A stretch of DNA of 64,000 nt, from assembly GCA_013398015.1 (NCBI GenBank), contig VZRR01013467.1, forward strand, positions 35,797 to 99,796, written 5' to 3'. A program made the position numbers and the translations under genes. A model generated the notes under the pieces. It saw only the letters and a program-made list of their open reading frames with translations. It was not told the DNA's origin and did no database searches. This stretch comes from Oreocharis arfaki (Eukaryota; Chordata; Aves; Passeriformes; Paramythiidae). Positions 12,301-20,912 of this stretch are shown here, in pieces (within the stretch, counting starts at the first letter, position 1; each line of letters opens with the position of its first letter).

Positions 12301-15300
12301 AACCACCTGGACACTAACAACTTTGCTCTGACACATAACTCCCCAATCTGGTCCCATTAAAAAGTTGGTGAATGGCTCTGGACAATTCTGCCGTGGCTGG
12401 TCTTGTTTTTGGACTCTTGGTCACACCACATGTGTAAAAGGGAATAATTACTTATGATTTATAAACCAGTAATGGTTATGCAAGAAAAGAGGCTGAGAAC
12501 ATAGCTTATTTCTCTTGGAGAAAGTGAAAAGCAGCAGTTTATCATGGCTGAGAGTAGTTACAAAATGCAGGTAAAAAAAAGATATTTCAGTGAAAGGAGA
12601 GAAGTGAATTTCTGCAAGAATAGAGGGAAATAGTGGAGACAGGTGGGACGTCAAGCTGGAATGGCTGTTATGTGCTGGAGCAGTGCTGCTGATGGGGAAT
12701 TTCACACTGAGTGGGCTGGTTAAGTATTATAAGGGACTTTCCATTGCAGAGTGAGCCTTCTGTGCCCTCCCTGCACAGCCTAGGAAAGGTGGAGATGGGA
12801 TGTTTTGGAGGTGGTGCAGCCCCTTGTCTTTCTTCATGTCCCCACTTCCCTTACAAGGAGTTTGTACTCTGGTGTTGGTTCCTAATCCCATCTTCTGCTC
12901 CCCCATCCCACAGGAACCCTGGATCTGGAGGAAGATGGTGATCTCATCACAGTAGAGTTCGATGACGGAGACACGGGACGCATCCCACTGTCTCACATTC
13001 GGCTTCTCCCACCTGACTACAAGATCCAGTGTGAGTCTTGCCGTTCAGTTTTTTGCAAGACACTTCCCACTCTGAAATGTATGGAGTTTCGGGCCGTTTT
13101 CCTCAGATTTGGGGGCAAGTTCACAGACTTTCAGTCACAAAGATTGCACCATCAATTACAGACACACAGAGCTGGGGTGGGATATCACCCATAAGGAAAA
13201 AGGCCCAATCATTATTGCAGATTCGGTTGGGATAATTTCCCTGTATCACTTCTCTGTTTTATGTGTTACTTGACTGCATTTGAACATCTCTTTGACCTGT
13301 TCCAGGTGCTGAGCCTTCCCCTGCCCTTTTGGTGCCCAGCACCAAGCGCCGTAGCCGTAAATCCAGCAAAGACACTGGAGAAGGAAAAGAGGGAGCTGCA
13401 CTGGGGTCAGAGGAGCCTGTGTCAAAGGGCAAAGGGCGAGGGAGAAAGCCAAGTGTCAAGGCAAAACCTGGTAAGTTGCTACCACTGCCAGGCCTGGAGT
13501 TGAGGGAATCCCTGCACAGTTCCCCACTGTTCTCCCCGAGTTACAGCTGTTGCTTGGAGCAGGATTTGGATGGGGATGGATGCATCGCTTGAGCGCAGAG
13601 CACCCATGCATCATCTTGGTCTGCTGTGGCTGTAGTTTGCAGGAGGCTGGCTCAGAAGCTGGCCTGTGCTGTGACAGCCACCTCCTGTCAGTCAGGGATG
13701 TGGAGCAGAGTCCCTTTTTCAGCTGAGCATCTCTGCAGCCATCAGTAAGACCAAAGGTGCAGGAGATTTGTAGTTTGGTTCTCCTGAAGTTGAAGCAGCA
13801 CCCCTGGGCATTGTCCATCACTGCTCACAAGTGCTAGCACCAGGCCAGGCTGTTCAGTGAGCAGTGAGGACACCCCCTGTGCCCCTTTGGGGGTACCTGA
13901 GCAGGCAGGAACAAGCCATGCTTGGCCAGAGACCAGCACTGGTGTCTGGTTCTGTCGGAGCTAATAAAGCCCGTCTGGAGGGATAAAATCATGTCTTTGT
14001 GTTTCCTCTCCTCTGCAGAAGAGGCTGCCTTGCCTGAAGAGAAGGATCAGGTGGAGTCTTCACCTGTTACCTCCTCAGTCCCAGAGAAGCCGGCCTGCTT
14101 GGGCAAGCCAAGCATGAAGCAGTCACGAAAATCGCAAGCACTGCCAACTGGAGGCTCTCCTGCTCCCACGGAGGAAAAGCGGTCGAAAGCCAGCAAAATG
14201 AAGATCTCCACAAAGCTGCACAGCCCCCCACAACCCCCTTACCAGCCTGCTGTGTTCGGCAGCATCCTTGGCACGGAGCCCTACAGCGACCTCCCGGCAA
14301 CGCTGGCGGCCTTCGGCTCCAGCGATGCTTCTGTGTCCAAAGCCAAGGCCAAGAAAGGGCGGCCCACAGAAGAGACACAAGAGTTTGGCACCGTGGTCAA
14401 GACTCAGAGGAAGCATGACAATGAAATCCTGATCAAGCTGGACCATGAGGGCGTGATGTCTCCAAAGACAAAGAAGATGAAGGAGGCAATGAGGATGCTG
14501 GAGGACTCGAACCTGGCCAGTCGCAGAGATGGGAAGAGTCTCTTGGGGCTGGGCTACTCCGCTGCAGTGAGTGTGGAGGGCAAGCAGAAATCTTCCCGAG
14601 CCAAGGTGGCTGAGGGAGACCCTTCCCCTGCCAGCTTTGGAGGAAAGTTTGATGCCTCAGCAGAGAGCCTTACTGCTTCGAAGGACCAGGAAGAAAAGGC
14701 AGCAGCTCCAGCAACTGTGGAGGAGTCAGAGAGCAACAGCAGTGACAGCAGCTCAGAGTCAGAGGGAGAAGAGGAGGGTGAGAAGAACCAAGGGGAAGCG
14801 CAGGACAGCAGTTCAACCAGCTCAAGAGCATCCACTCCTCTCTCTTCCTCCAACTCCTCCTCCTCTTCCTCTTCTAGCAGCAGCTCCTCTTCATCTTCCT
14901 CCTCCTCCTCTTCCTCCACCTCATCAACCTCTTCTTCATCAAGCTCCAGCTCTTCTTCCTCCTCTACTACAGATGAAGATTCCTCCTGTAGCTCTGACGA
15001 CGAAGTAGCTGAGGCCCAGCCGAGTTCCTCGGTGCAGCAAACCCTCCCACCCAAGCAAACCAAGCAGGCAGGGAAATCCCGGGCGTCCTCCCACCCACAG
15101 AGCCAGAAGCAGCCGGCGCAGCAGCCGGCGCAGCAGCCGGCACCGCCGCAGAGCGGCAACAAGAGCCGGCCCAAGAAGCGCGAGGGCATCCACCTGCCCA
15201 CCACCAAGGAGCTGGCCAAGCGGCAGCGCCTGCCCTCCGTGGAGAACAGGCCCAAGATCGCTGCTTTCCTCCCGGCACGGCAGCTGTGGAAGTGGTTCGG

Positions 15301-17110
15301 GAAACCCACACAGGTAAATGCTCCGTAGTGCTCGGAACCACAGTTTGCCTTCTGGTGCCTCTTGCCCTTTTCCTGGGGTGGTGGAACTGCTGGTGTGGTG
15401 TGCCAAGTGTCCAGTTCGCAGGGCGGTTGGGTTTGGCCTTCACTGTGTCGGGGAAGCCATCCTGCATGGTGTGTCCCTCCGCCCCAATTCCTGTGGCAAT
15501 ACTGTGGCTCTGCCAACAGCACAGGGGTGCATGTGGTTCAGGGCGAACAGTGGTGTGTGGGGAGAACATGGGTGACCCCTGGCTGACCACTTGCATGATC
15601 TTGTCTTGGCAGAGACGAGGAATGAAAGGGAAGGCCAGGAAGCTGTTCTACAAGGCCATCGTGCGGGGCAAGGAGATCATCCGCATCGGAGACTGCGCGG
15701 TTTTCCTCTCCGCCGGCCGCCCCAACCTGCCCTACATTGGCCGGATCCAGAGCATGTGGGAGTCCTGGGGGAACAACATGGTGGTCCGAGTCAAATGGTT
15801 TTATCACCCAGAAGAAACCAACCCTGGGAAGAAACTCAACGAAGGCAAGGTAGGCTGGTTTCCTTTGCTGGGAGGGCTGCAAAGCTCCTTGCTCCCTTTT
15901 GTTTCCATCCAGTTTGTTACTGGTACTCTGAAGGGGTTGGCCCCATCCTTTCATATTGTGGGGGCTGCCTATGGTGTGGGCAAGCCCACTACTGGCCCCT
16001 TGAACAAGGGAGGGATGGGTTTCTTCATCCTAGGAAATAAAGACTTTTGTGTTGGGCCAAAAAAAGTGTCAAGAGCCAAATCAGGTCTTTAAAGCATAAG
16101 AATGATGGGCCTGGTGCTCAGAAACACTGAATTTTGCACGTGTGTGTGGCTGGTTTACAGCAGGATTTATTCCCCTGTGGCAGTGGGCAGGGGTTGAAGT
16201 TCCAAAAGCAGAAGTGGTGGGCTGGAGGTGATGGCATGGAAAAACAACAAATTCTCCAGGTTTTCATTTCTGTTTCCTCTTTTCTTCTTGGGCACAGCGC
16301 TGGGATCAGAAATCAGGCAGGAGTCTGTCCACAGCTTTGCAGGCATCCAACCAGAGGAAGGACTTTATGGAGGTTGGTGAGACTGGTGGAAGGCTGGGAG
16401 GGAGTGCTGGGTACCCTGTAACAATTAAATACTGCTGGGAAATGCCCCCCAAACTTCTCTGGCTCTTGCTTTTTTGCCTCGGCTGTCAAGTCTGCAGTGC
16501 CCAAGACTTGGGATGGATGTTTCTGGGAGGCTGGGAATAGCTGCAGGTGCTGGGTGTGGGGAGGAACAGGGAGCTGTTTGCATTTGCATCCGTGGAGTGA
16601 GGATGACAAACTCCTGGCCTCCATATTCCCCTGTGCATGTGCTTGGTAGCCGCAGCATTCCCCTCAGTGGGAGCTGAGTGAAAGCCAGGGCTCAGGTTCA
16701 GTGGGCTGGAGGGATTGTCTGGGCTGTCCGTGGGCCTGTGCAGATTCCCAGTGTCCCTCCCCTGGGCTGGCTCTTGGGATGAGCAGAGCCCTGTCCCATT
16801 ATGATGGGTGTTCTTCCTGCTTATTGAAGATGATGCTGTAAATGCTTTGAGATCTAATGGCTCCTTTTTTTCCCACCTCCTTCCTTCTGTTCCTGTTGTG
16901 CAGAGAGCCCTCTACCAGTCCTCTCACGTGGATGAAAACGATGTCCAGACCATCTCACACAAGTGTCTTGTTGTTGGTCTGGATCAATATGAGCAGATGC
17001 TAAAGACGAAGAAATACCAAGACAGTGAGGACCTCTACTACCTTGCAGGGACCTACGAGCCCACCACGGGCATGATCTTCAACACCGACGGGGTCCCTGT
17101 CATCTGCTGA
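6105..17110 (+). CDS. TNRC18: TNRC18 (trinucleotide repeat-containing 18), 3' part of gene, 13 exons
   Basis: Spliced coding sequence joining 6105-6344, 8282-8724, 9520-9684, 10485-10626, 11054-11171, 11442-11517, 11885-11993, 12914-13030, 13306-13470, 14019-15313, 15613-15849, 16298-16372 and 16904-17110. All junctions are GT-AG and all phases match, giving about 1128 residues to a TGA. The start lies upstream of the window. Domains in order: acidic tract, basic Ser/Lys linkers, Tudor-like region (about 330-470 of the visible part), long low-complexity exon with polyserine (about 799-841), BAH domain (about 957-1128). Known for the family: a nuclear chromatin reader whose BAH domain binds H3K9me3 and supports silencing of endogenous retroelements; its paralogue is BAHCC1. 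Recognition rests on near identity to mammalian TNRC18 in the Tudor-like and BAH parts, and on the SLC29A4-WIPI2 neighbours. The human protein is about 2.97 kaa, so roughly the last 40% is here. Confidence 0.97.
6345..8281 (+). other. TNRC18 intron
   Basis: A 1.9 kb intron between two certain exons. Mostly unremarkable apart from an AT-rich block at about 7015-7090 that stands out from its surroundings. No repeats or RNA genes recognised. The other TNRC18 introns over 300 bases (8725-9519, 9685-10484, 10627-11053, 11994-12913, 13471-14018, 15850-16297, 16373-16903) hold nothing I can identify. Confidence 0.8.
8282..8724 (+). CDS. TNRC18: TNRC18 exon, basic linker with RRRSERIFLHDA motif
   Basis: Acceptor ...CCTAG before 8282, donor AAG|GTGAGG at 8725. 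It starts with TEFEYTDSESE, continues through Lys-rich low-complexity sequence and includes ASDDDLWNRRRSERIFLHDA, a signature shared with mammalian TNRC18. Ends in phase 0. No folded domain is apparent; probably disordered and nuclear. Confidence 0.95.
9520..9684 (+). CDS. TNRC18: TNRC18 exon, Ser/Lys-rich linker
   Basis: Acceptor TTTTAG before 9520, donor GAG|GTGAGT at 9685; 55 whole codons. It encodes QRKKGKE, a short serine run with Cys-Cys, and ends in KSKAKVKAKEVKKE, whose Lys-rich end matches the mammalian protein. The acceptor could instead be three bases downstream (CAG repeated), giving a one-residue NAGNAG-type alternative. Confidence 0.92.
10485..10626 (+). CDS. TNRC18: TNRC18 exon (NRGKGGAVSKLMESMAAEED)
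   Basis: Acceptor CTCCTGCAG, donor CAG|GTGAGG; enters phase 0 and leaves phase 1. Encodes a near-invariant TNRC18 stretch (SKLMESMAAEEDFEPNQDSS) followed by an acidic, Pro-rich tail. Confidence 0.96.
11054..11171 (+). CDS. TNRC18: TNRC18 exon, start of Tudor-like region
   Basis: Acceptor CTTACAG, donor CAT|GTGAGT; phase 1 in, phase 2 out. Encodes CIIDKDELKDGLRVLIPMDD then KLLYAGHVKTVHSPDM, a beta-rich segment resembling Tudor/agenet barrels (inference from sequence pattern and from BAHCC1/TNRC18 family descriptions). Confidence 0.96.
11442..11517 (+). CDS. TNRC18: TNRC18 exon, Tudor-like region
   Basis: Short 76-base exon; acceptor TTTCAG, donor GCG|GTATGT; phase 2 in, phase 0 out. Encodes YRVVVEGERGNRPHIYCLEQ followed by LLQEA, essentially identical to mammalian TNRC18. 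Confidence 0.96.
11885..11993 (+). CDS. TNRC18: TNRC18 exon, second Tudor-like strand set
   Basis: Acceptor GAGCAG, donor GAG|GTAAGG; phase 0 in, phase 1 out. Encodes IIDVKPPSVRFLPEGTRIAA and YWSQQYRCLYPGTVVR, typical of a Tudor-type surface with conserved aromatics (Tyr-Trp and Tyr). Confidence 0.96.
12914..13030 (+). CDS. TNRC18: TNRC18 exon, end of Tudor-like region
   Basis: Acceptor CCACAG, donor AGT|GTGAGT; phase 1 in and out. Encodes TLDLEEDGDLITVEFDDGDT and GRIPLSHIRLLPPDYKIQ, the characteristic Tudor-like VEFDDGD strand followed by RLLPPDY. Confidence 0.97.
13306..13470 (+). CDS. TNRC18: TNRC18 exon, basic AT-hook-like linker
   Basis: Acceptor TTCCAG, donor CTG|GTAAGT; phase 1 in and out. 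Lys/Arg/Ser-rich, with TKRRSRKSSKDTGEGKEG and KGKGRGRKPSVKAK. The GRGRKP core resembles an AT-hook (inference), suggesting non-specific DNA contact. Confidence 0.94.
14019..15313 (+). CDS. TNRC18: TNRC18 large exon with polyserine tract
   Basis: Large 1295-base exon; acceptor CTCTGCAG, donor CAG|GTAAAT; phase 1 in, phase 0 out, 432 residues. Mostly disordered. It contains the conserved patch EILIKLDHEGVMSPKTKKMK (about 14431-14490) and an acidic Ser/Glu region. A polyserine tract follows (about 14842-14968), encoded by mixed TCN and AGY codons, then Gln/Pro/Ala repeats (15112-15150). It ends with KREGIHLPTTKELAKRQRLP and the pre-BAH segment RQLWKWFGKPTQ. The polyserine run is the feature behind the name trinucleotide repeat-containing 18. 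Confidence 0.95.
15613..15849 (+). CDS. TNRC18: TNRC18 exon, BAH domain part 1
   Basis: Acceptor TTGGCAG, donor AAG|GTAGGC; 79 whole codons. It encodes the front of the BAH domain, including FYKAIVRGKEIIRIGDCAVF, then PNLPYIGRIQSMWESWGNNM and VVRVKWFYHPEET. The Trp and Tyr residues around WESWGNNMVVRVKWFYHPEE match the family region that forms the methyl-lysine pocket (established for TNRC18; specific residue roles not tested here). Confidence 0.97.
16298..16372 (+). CDS. TNRC18: TNRC18 exon, BAH domain part 2
   Basis: Acceptor TTGGGCACAG, donor GAG|GTTGGT (a slightly weak donor); 25 whole codons. Encodes RWDQKSGRSLSTALQASNQR followed by KDFME, linking in frame to the last exon. Confidence 0.93.
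16904..17110 (+). CDS. TNRC18: TNRC18 terminal coding exon, BAH domain end
   Basis: Acceptor TTGTGCAG; runs to TGA at 17108-17110. Encodes RALYQSSHVDENDVQTISHK, the CLVVGLDQYE helix, DLYYLAGTYEPTTGMIF and the C-terminus NTDGVPVIC, matching the extreme C-terminus of TNRC18 and BAHCC1. Confidence 0.98.
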   Translation, partial: RALYQSSHVDENDVQTISHKCLVVGLDQYEQMLKTKKYQDSEDLYYLAGTYEPTTGMIFNTDGVPVIC

Positions 17111-19974
17111 CCGCCCAGGGGACGCATGCCACCCCCTGGGAAGGGATGGGACAAACCTGAGGACGTGCCTGTTCAGACGACATGATTGTTTCTTTCAATG
17201 CTCATTTCTGTGTCACACTACAGACAGGAGAGCGCGAGAGACGCGAGGAGGAAGGAGAGGGCTGAAGAAGGGGGTTGGGGAAGCAGTTACAGGACTTGAG
17301 GAAGATGCTGTTGGGGGTGGTAGTGGTGCTTGAACCCCGAGGCTCTTCTGGAAGTGGCTTTAAGTAAGGTGACACTTGACCAACTTCTCCCTTCCTCCTT
17401 TTGGTCCAGGAAAGCACATGGGTCTCGTGATCATTTCACCAGCGGGACCCCCCGGCAGGAGGGATCCCTTTTGTGTCATTTTTCCCCATCAGTAACTCGG
17501 AAGCCGCCCGCGTGTGGAAGGACCCTCTTGCCTTCTGCGTGCGTTCCTCTCCGTCCTTATATTCCCTTTCCTGCTTAGTTTCGCATGACCCTTTATAGGA
17601 AGGACAGGGTGAAAGAGAAAGGAGATGAGTCTCTCTCAGCGCCTCGTCTCGATCCTCTCAGCGCCTTTTTGCTGTTCCCTTTCCCTGGAGGCCCCTCCGG
17701 CAGCATGTGGAGCACCACAGGGCAGGGCTGGCCCCAGCACAGAGATGGCAGAAGAGAATCCTCCAGGCTGGGAGGAGTCAGGTGGAAGATGAGGCAACAT
17801 CCAGTCTGGGGTGCTGCATTCCCACTGCCTTGAACAGTCTGAACCCTCTGCACCCCTTCTGCCCTGCAGAAATGCTGGAGGGAGCAAGCAGGTGGCAAGG
17901 GGGTGACACGTGGCAAACTTGTCTTGGAGCGTGCAGTGAAGGGGCAGGAAACGACTGGGAAAAGCTGCTGCTTGGTGCTTGGAGGAGAGAAGATCACAGG
18001 CCATTGGATCCTGGCATCCCTCACCCAGCTTCACCTGCCATGCCTTGCCTGAGCTGAGATGTGGAGCTGCTGGGAAAGCCTTCGCCCGTCATCTGAAGGG
18101 AACGGGGGCAGTGTGTGAACCCGGCTGTGCCTGCCTGCGGCGTTCCCACAGCCAGAGCCCCGCTGCCACCTTGGGCTCAGGGATGGCACCGTTCAGCTTC
18201 CTCCATCCACGGAGGAGCTGAGCTCCCGCTGGGCACACACCGGGCCCACGGCACCGCCACTGCTGCTCCAGGGTTACACCTGGCAAGTGGGAACACAGGA
18301 GGAGAACCTGAGGAGAACAATGCACCATCCTTGCACTTAAAAACAAAACTCCAAGAGACGCACTGATCTTTGCAACTCCCGCCTCGCACTACGGATCGCT
18401 GGGACGCGGAGCGGGGCCCGGCTCAGCCCAGGCTCCGGTGGGGAGACGCTTTAGCCAAGGACAGATTGGAAACTCTCCACCCTGGTGCTGGCTGCGTACC
18501 AGAGACTGGAGGCCGGGGCTCAGGGGAGAGGGACAGCCCCGCAGAGTTACCCCTCGTCCTTTAAACAAACCACATGGTGCTGAGCTCGTACCATCTCCAC
18601 CCCGGGCCACCGGCGCCTCGGCACGGCGGACAGTGACGGTTCTAGCCTGTACAGTTTTAATGTACCAAAAGACTCTTTAGCCCTCCTGTATTATAAGTCT
18701 TTAAATGGATTCAACTTTTTAATTATAAATATAAATATAAATATATATATATAAATATAAACTTTTTAAAACTGTGAAAAAAATTATGAAATTATAAAAA
18801 ACAAAAAAAGAAAAAAACCCACAACGGCAGAAATGAACACAGTCTGACGTTTAGAATATTATTTTTTATTTCCTGTTGGATTGTGATTGTAAATGATCTG
18901 GGAACAGGCACACCCCCCACGCTCAAAGTGTACTGTACTTCTAGAAGCAAATTGTGTGAGCATATTTTAAAGAGCGAGAGAGAGAGCGCGCGAGAGAGAT
19001 TTTATGCTAATGTTAAATAGAAAGCACTTAAAACCCACTGCCTTCTATGGAACACAAGGATATTTCAGACAATCGAGAGGAAAGGAGAGCCAGGTTTTTG
19101 TCTTTTTGTTTTGTTTTGTTTATGTTTTGTTTAAAACAATTTTTTTGGCATTCTGTTTGTTGGAGAACTCCGTGTGATCTTTTTTCTTAAAAAAAAAAAA
19201 AAAATTAATTGAAAAAAAGCAACTCAACGAAGCATCTTTCTTTGTCTCACTTGTCCTGACCTCAGGGTTTTTCTCCCCTTGGTGGCAACGAGGGCTTTTT
19301 GGCTCAGCCCCTGCCCTGGAGAAAGACAGAACCCAGGTGCCTGGTGGCTTTTTGGGGCGAACCCGTCTGTGTCACGTGGTGGCACCAATGGACAGGACGG
19401 GACACTGGAGCAGAGGTGGCTGCTGGACAGGGCCTCGAGGCTGGAGGTGTGAGTCCTCCCCCTGCCACCACGCCCAGGGCACCGTGTGTTGAGGATGAAA
19501 CGCTGGATTTGCTCTTTTTGGTGTGAGCTGCACTTCCTACAGGCAGGAACTTGGCATGGTGCTGCGGGGACCGGGTCGTGGCCAGGCCTGGCACTCATTG
19601 GCTCCTTGGGCTCAATTCCCTGGGAGGTGGCACCCGCCAACTGGCACAGCGAGGTGCAGCCAGTCCCAAAATGTGGTGTTGGCACCTTCTCCTGATGCTT
19701 TCTGCTCCTCTTGGCCCATCCCCTCTCCTGTATACTGCCCACAGCAGTTTGCAGGCTGGCAGGGGTTTGGTGTAACCCAGTGACAAGTTCAGCCACCCCA
19801 GCTGACAAGGGGGATGGGGGCCCTGAAGATGGGAAGCAGCACAAGGAGCACCCCAAGACCCAACAGGACAGGCAGCAGGCACCACCCTGTGTGTGCCAGC
19901 CCAGCCCCTCACCAGCAGTCAAGTGCTACCAGTGCCAGGGGCACAGCTAAGGACCAGCCATCATTGCAAAGACA

Positions 19975-19988
19975 TTTAATTATTTAAT
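19975..19988 (-). terminator. Candidate ATTAAA poly(A) signals for SLC29A4
   Basis: Two minus-strand ATTAAA hexamers (19983-19988 and 19975-19980) about 785 bases after the SLC29A4 stop. They are the first good minus-strand signals after the stop. Usage is inferred. Confidence 0.4.
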
Positions 19989-20010
19989 CAGTTTCACTTA
20001 CGTCCTGTGC

Positions 20011-20016
20011 AATAAA
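20011..20016 (+). terminator. Candidate poly(A) signal AATAAA for TNRC18
   Basis: Canonical hexamer on the + strand 2.9 kb after the TNRC18 stop, followed by GT-rich sequence (about 20085-20125). Assignment is inferred from position only. Confidence 0.35.
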
Positions 20017-20769
20017 TCTTCAAGCTGAGCAGTGCCCTGTGGGTGGCACTGGCAGTGCTGTAGCCTTAGGACCCCGCCCCTCCACCCCTTGCAATGGGGC
20101 AGATTCACAGTGTGGGGTGGGGGAGGCAAGACCCTGCCTCTCTTGCAGTTAGGGGGGGGGGTAAAACAAGACACAGTAAAAAAAAATCATTTTTGCCCCA
20201 ACCACCCGAAGTGAATTGGGGCTTGTACACAGCAATTGGCATATTTAGGGAAGGACTGTGATTTCAGTTTTTCCATTCTTAGTGAAAACCTGCAGCACCA
20301 TCTGTGGAAGTTGAGACCCACCTTCCCAGAGCCACCAGGGGCTGAAGGAGCATTTCCTTCCTCTTCTTTCTCACCAGCCCTCCATCACCCTCCTCCCCAG
20401 TGCTGGTCCTATTCCCTTTGGGATTTGGCAGTATTTTCTTCCTCCTGTCAATGGCTTGGTGCAAGCAGAAGATCCCCAGCCTTCACTGGAGAGCTGCACA
20501 TTGCTGATGGGGACACCCCCAAAAGCAACGAGAACTGTCCCCTGGGGTGGGAGGAATGTCACCCCAAGCAGTGGCCCTGCACAGTGCCAGGCTGGGCAGC
20601 ACAGGCCCTTTCAGGGTGCCACGGCCCTGTGCCAAGAGGGTACCAGTCCTTGTCCACCCTGGGGCGGCTTTCTGGCTCCAGACTCCCTCCCTGAGGAGGG
20701 ATATGTGGGGCAGTGGGGACCATGGTGGGCAGCAGGTCCCATCGTGTCCCTAGAGCCCCGCCCCAGGGC
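20017..20769 (-). other. SLC29A4: Probable SLC29A4 3'UTR
   Basis: Non-coding sequence after the SLC29A4 stop and up to candidate minus-strand ATTAAA signals just beyond. GC-rich, with no repeat recognised. Extent is inferred. Confidence 0.45.
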
Positions 20770-20912
20770 TCAGTACCCCAAGGTAAAGGAGCCATTGGAG
20801 GTTTCGGTGTAGAAACAGGTGCTGTGGGAGGTGCTGGTGAGGCTGTAGGCAAAATACGCCACGGCCGAGCCCAGCGTCAAGCCCGTCATGTAGGACACGG
20901 TCATGGTGTTCC
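20770..20912 (-). CDS. SLC29A4: SLC29A4 terminal coding exon, TM11
   Basis: Encodes NTMTVSYMTGLTLGSAVAYF then AYSLTSTSHSTCFYTETSNG and SFTLGY, ending in TGA at 20772-20770. Acceptor CCACAG. Confidence 0.97.

Larger units (their letters stand above)
17111..20016 (+). other. TNRC18: Probable TNRC18 3'UTR, ending near an AATAAA
   Basis: Sequence downstream of the TNRC18 stop. It includes an AT-only stretch of TAAATA repeats (about 18718-18765), a GA/GC-rich simple repeat (about 18971-19000) and a poly-A run (about 19189-19203). A canonical AATAAA lies at 20011-20016. Where cleavage really occurs is not visible. Weaker AT-rich sites near 18.7-19.2 kb could also serve, and the last part may belong to the convergent SLC29A4 3'UTR. 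Confidence 0.5.

Noticed and set aside
14554..15522. Long minus-strand open frame (322 codons) with polyglutamate/leucine
   Set aside because: Exact antisense of the TNRC18 polyserine exon; TCN codons on one strand read as GAG/GAA on the other. No splice or family support.
15286..16092. 268-codon plus-strand open frame
   Set aside because: Reads through a TNRC18 intron into the BAH exon and on into the next intron; only 15613-15849 is coding.
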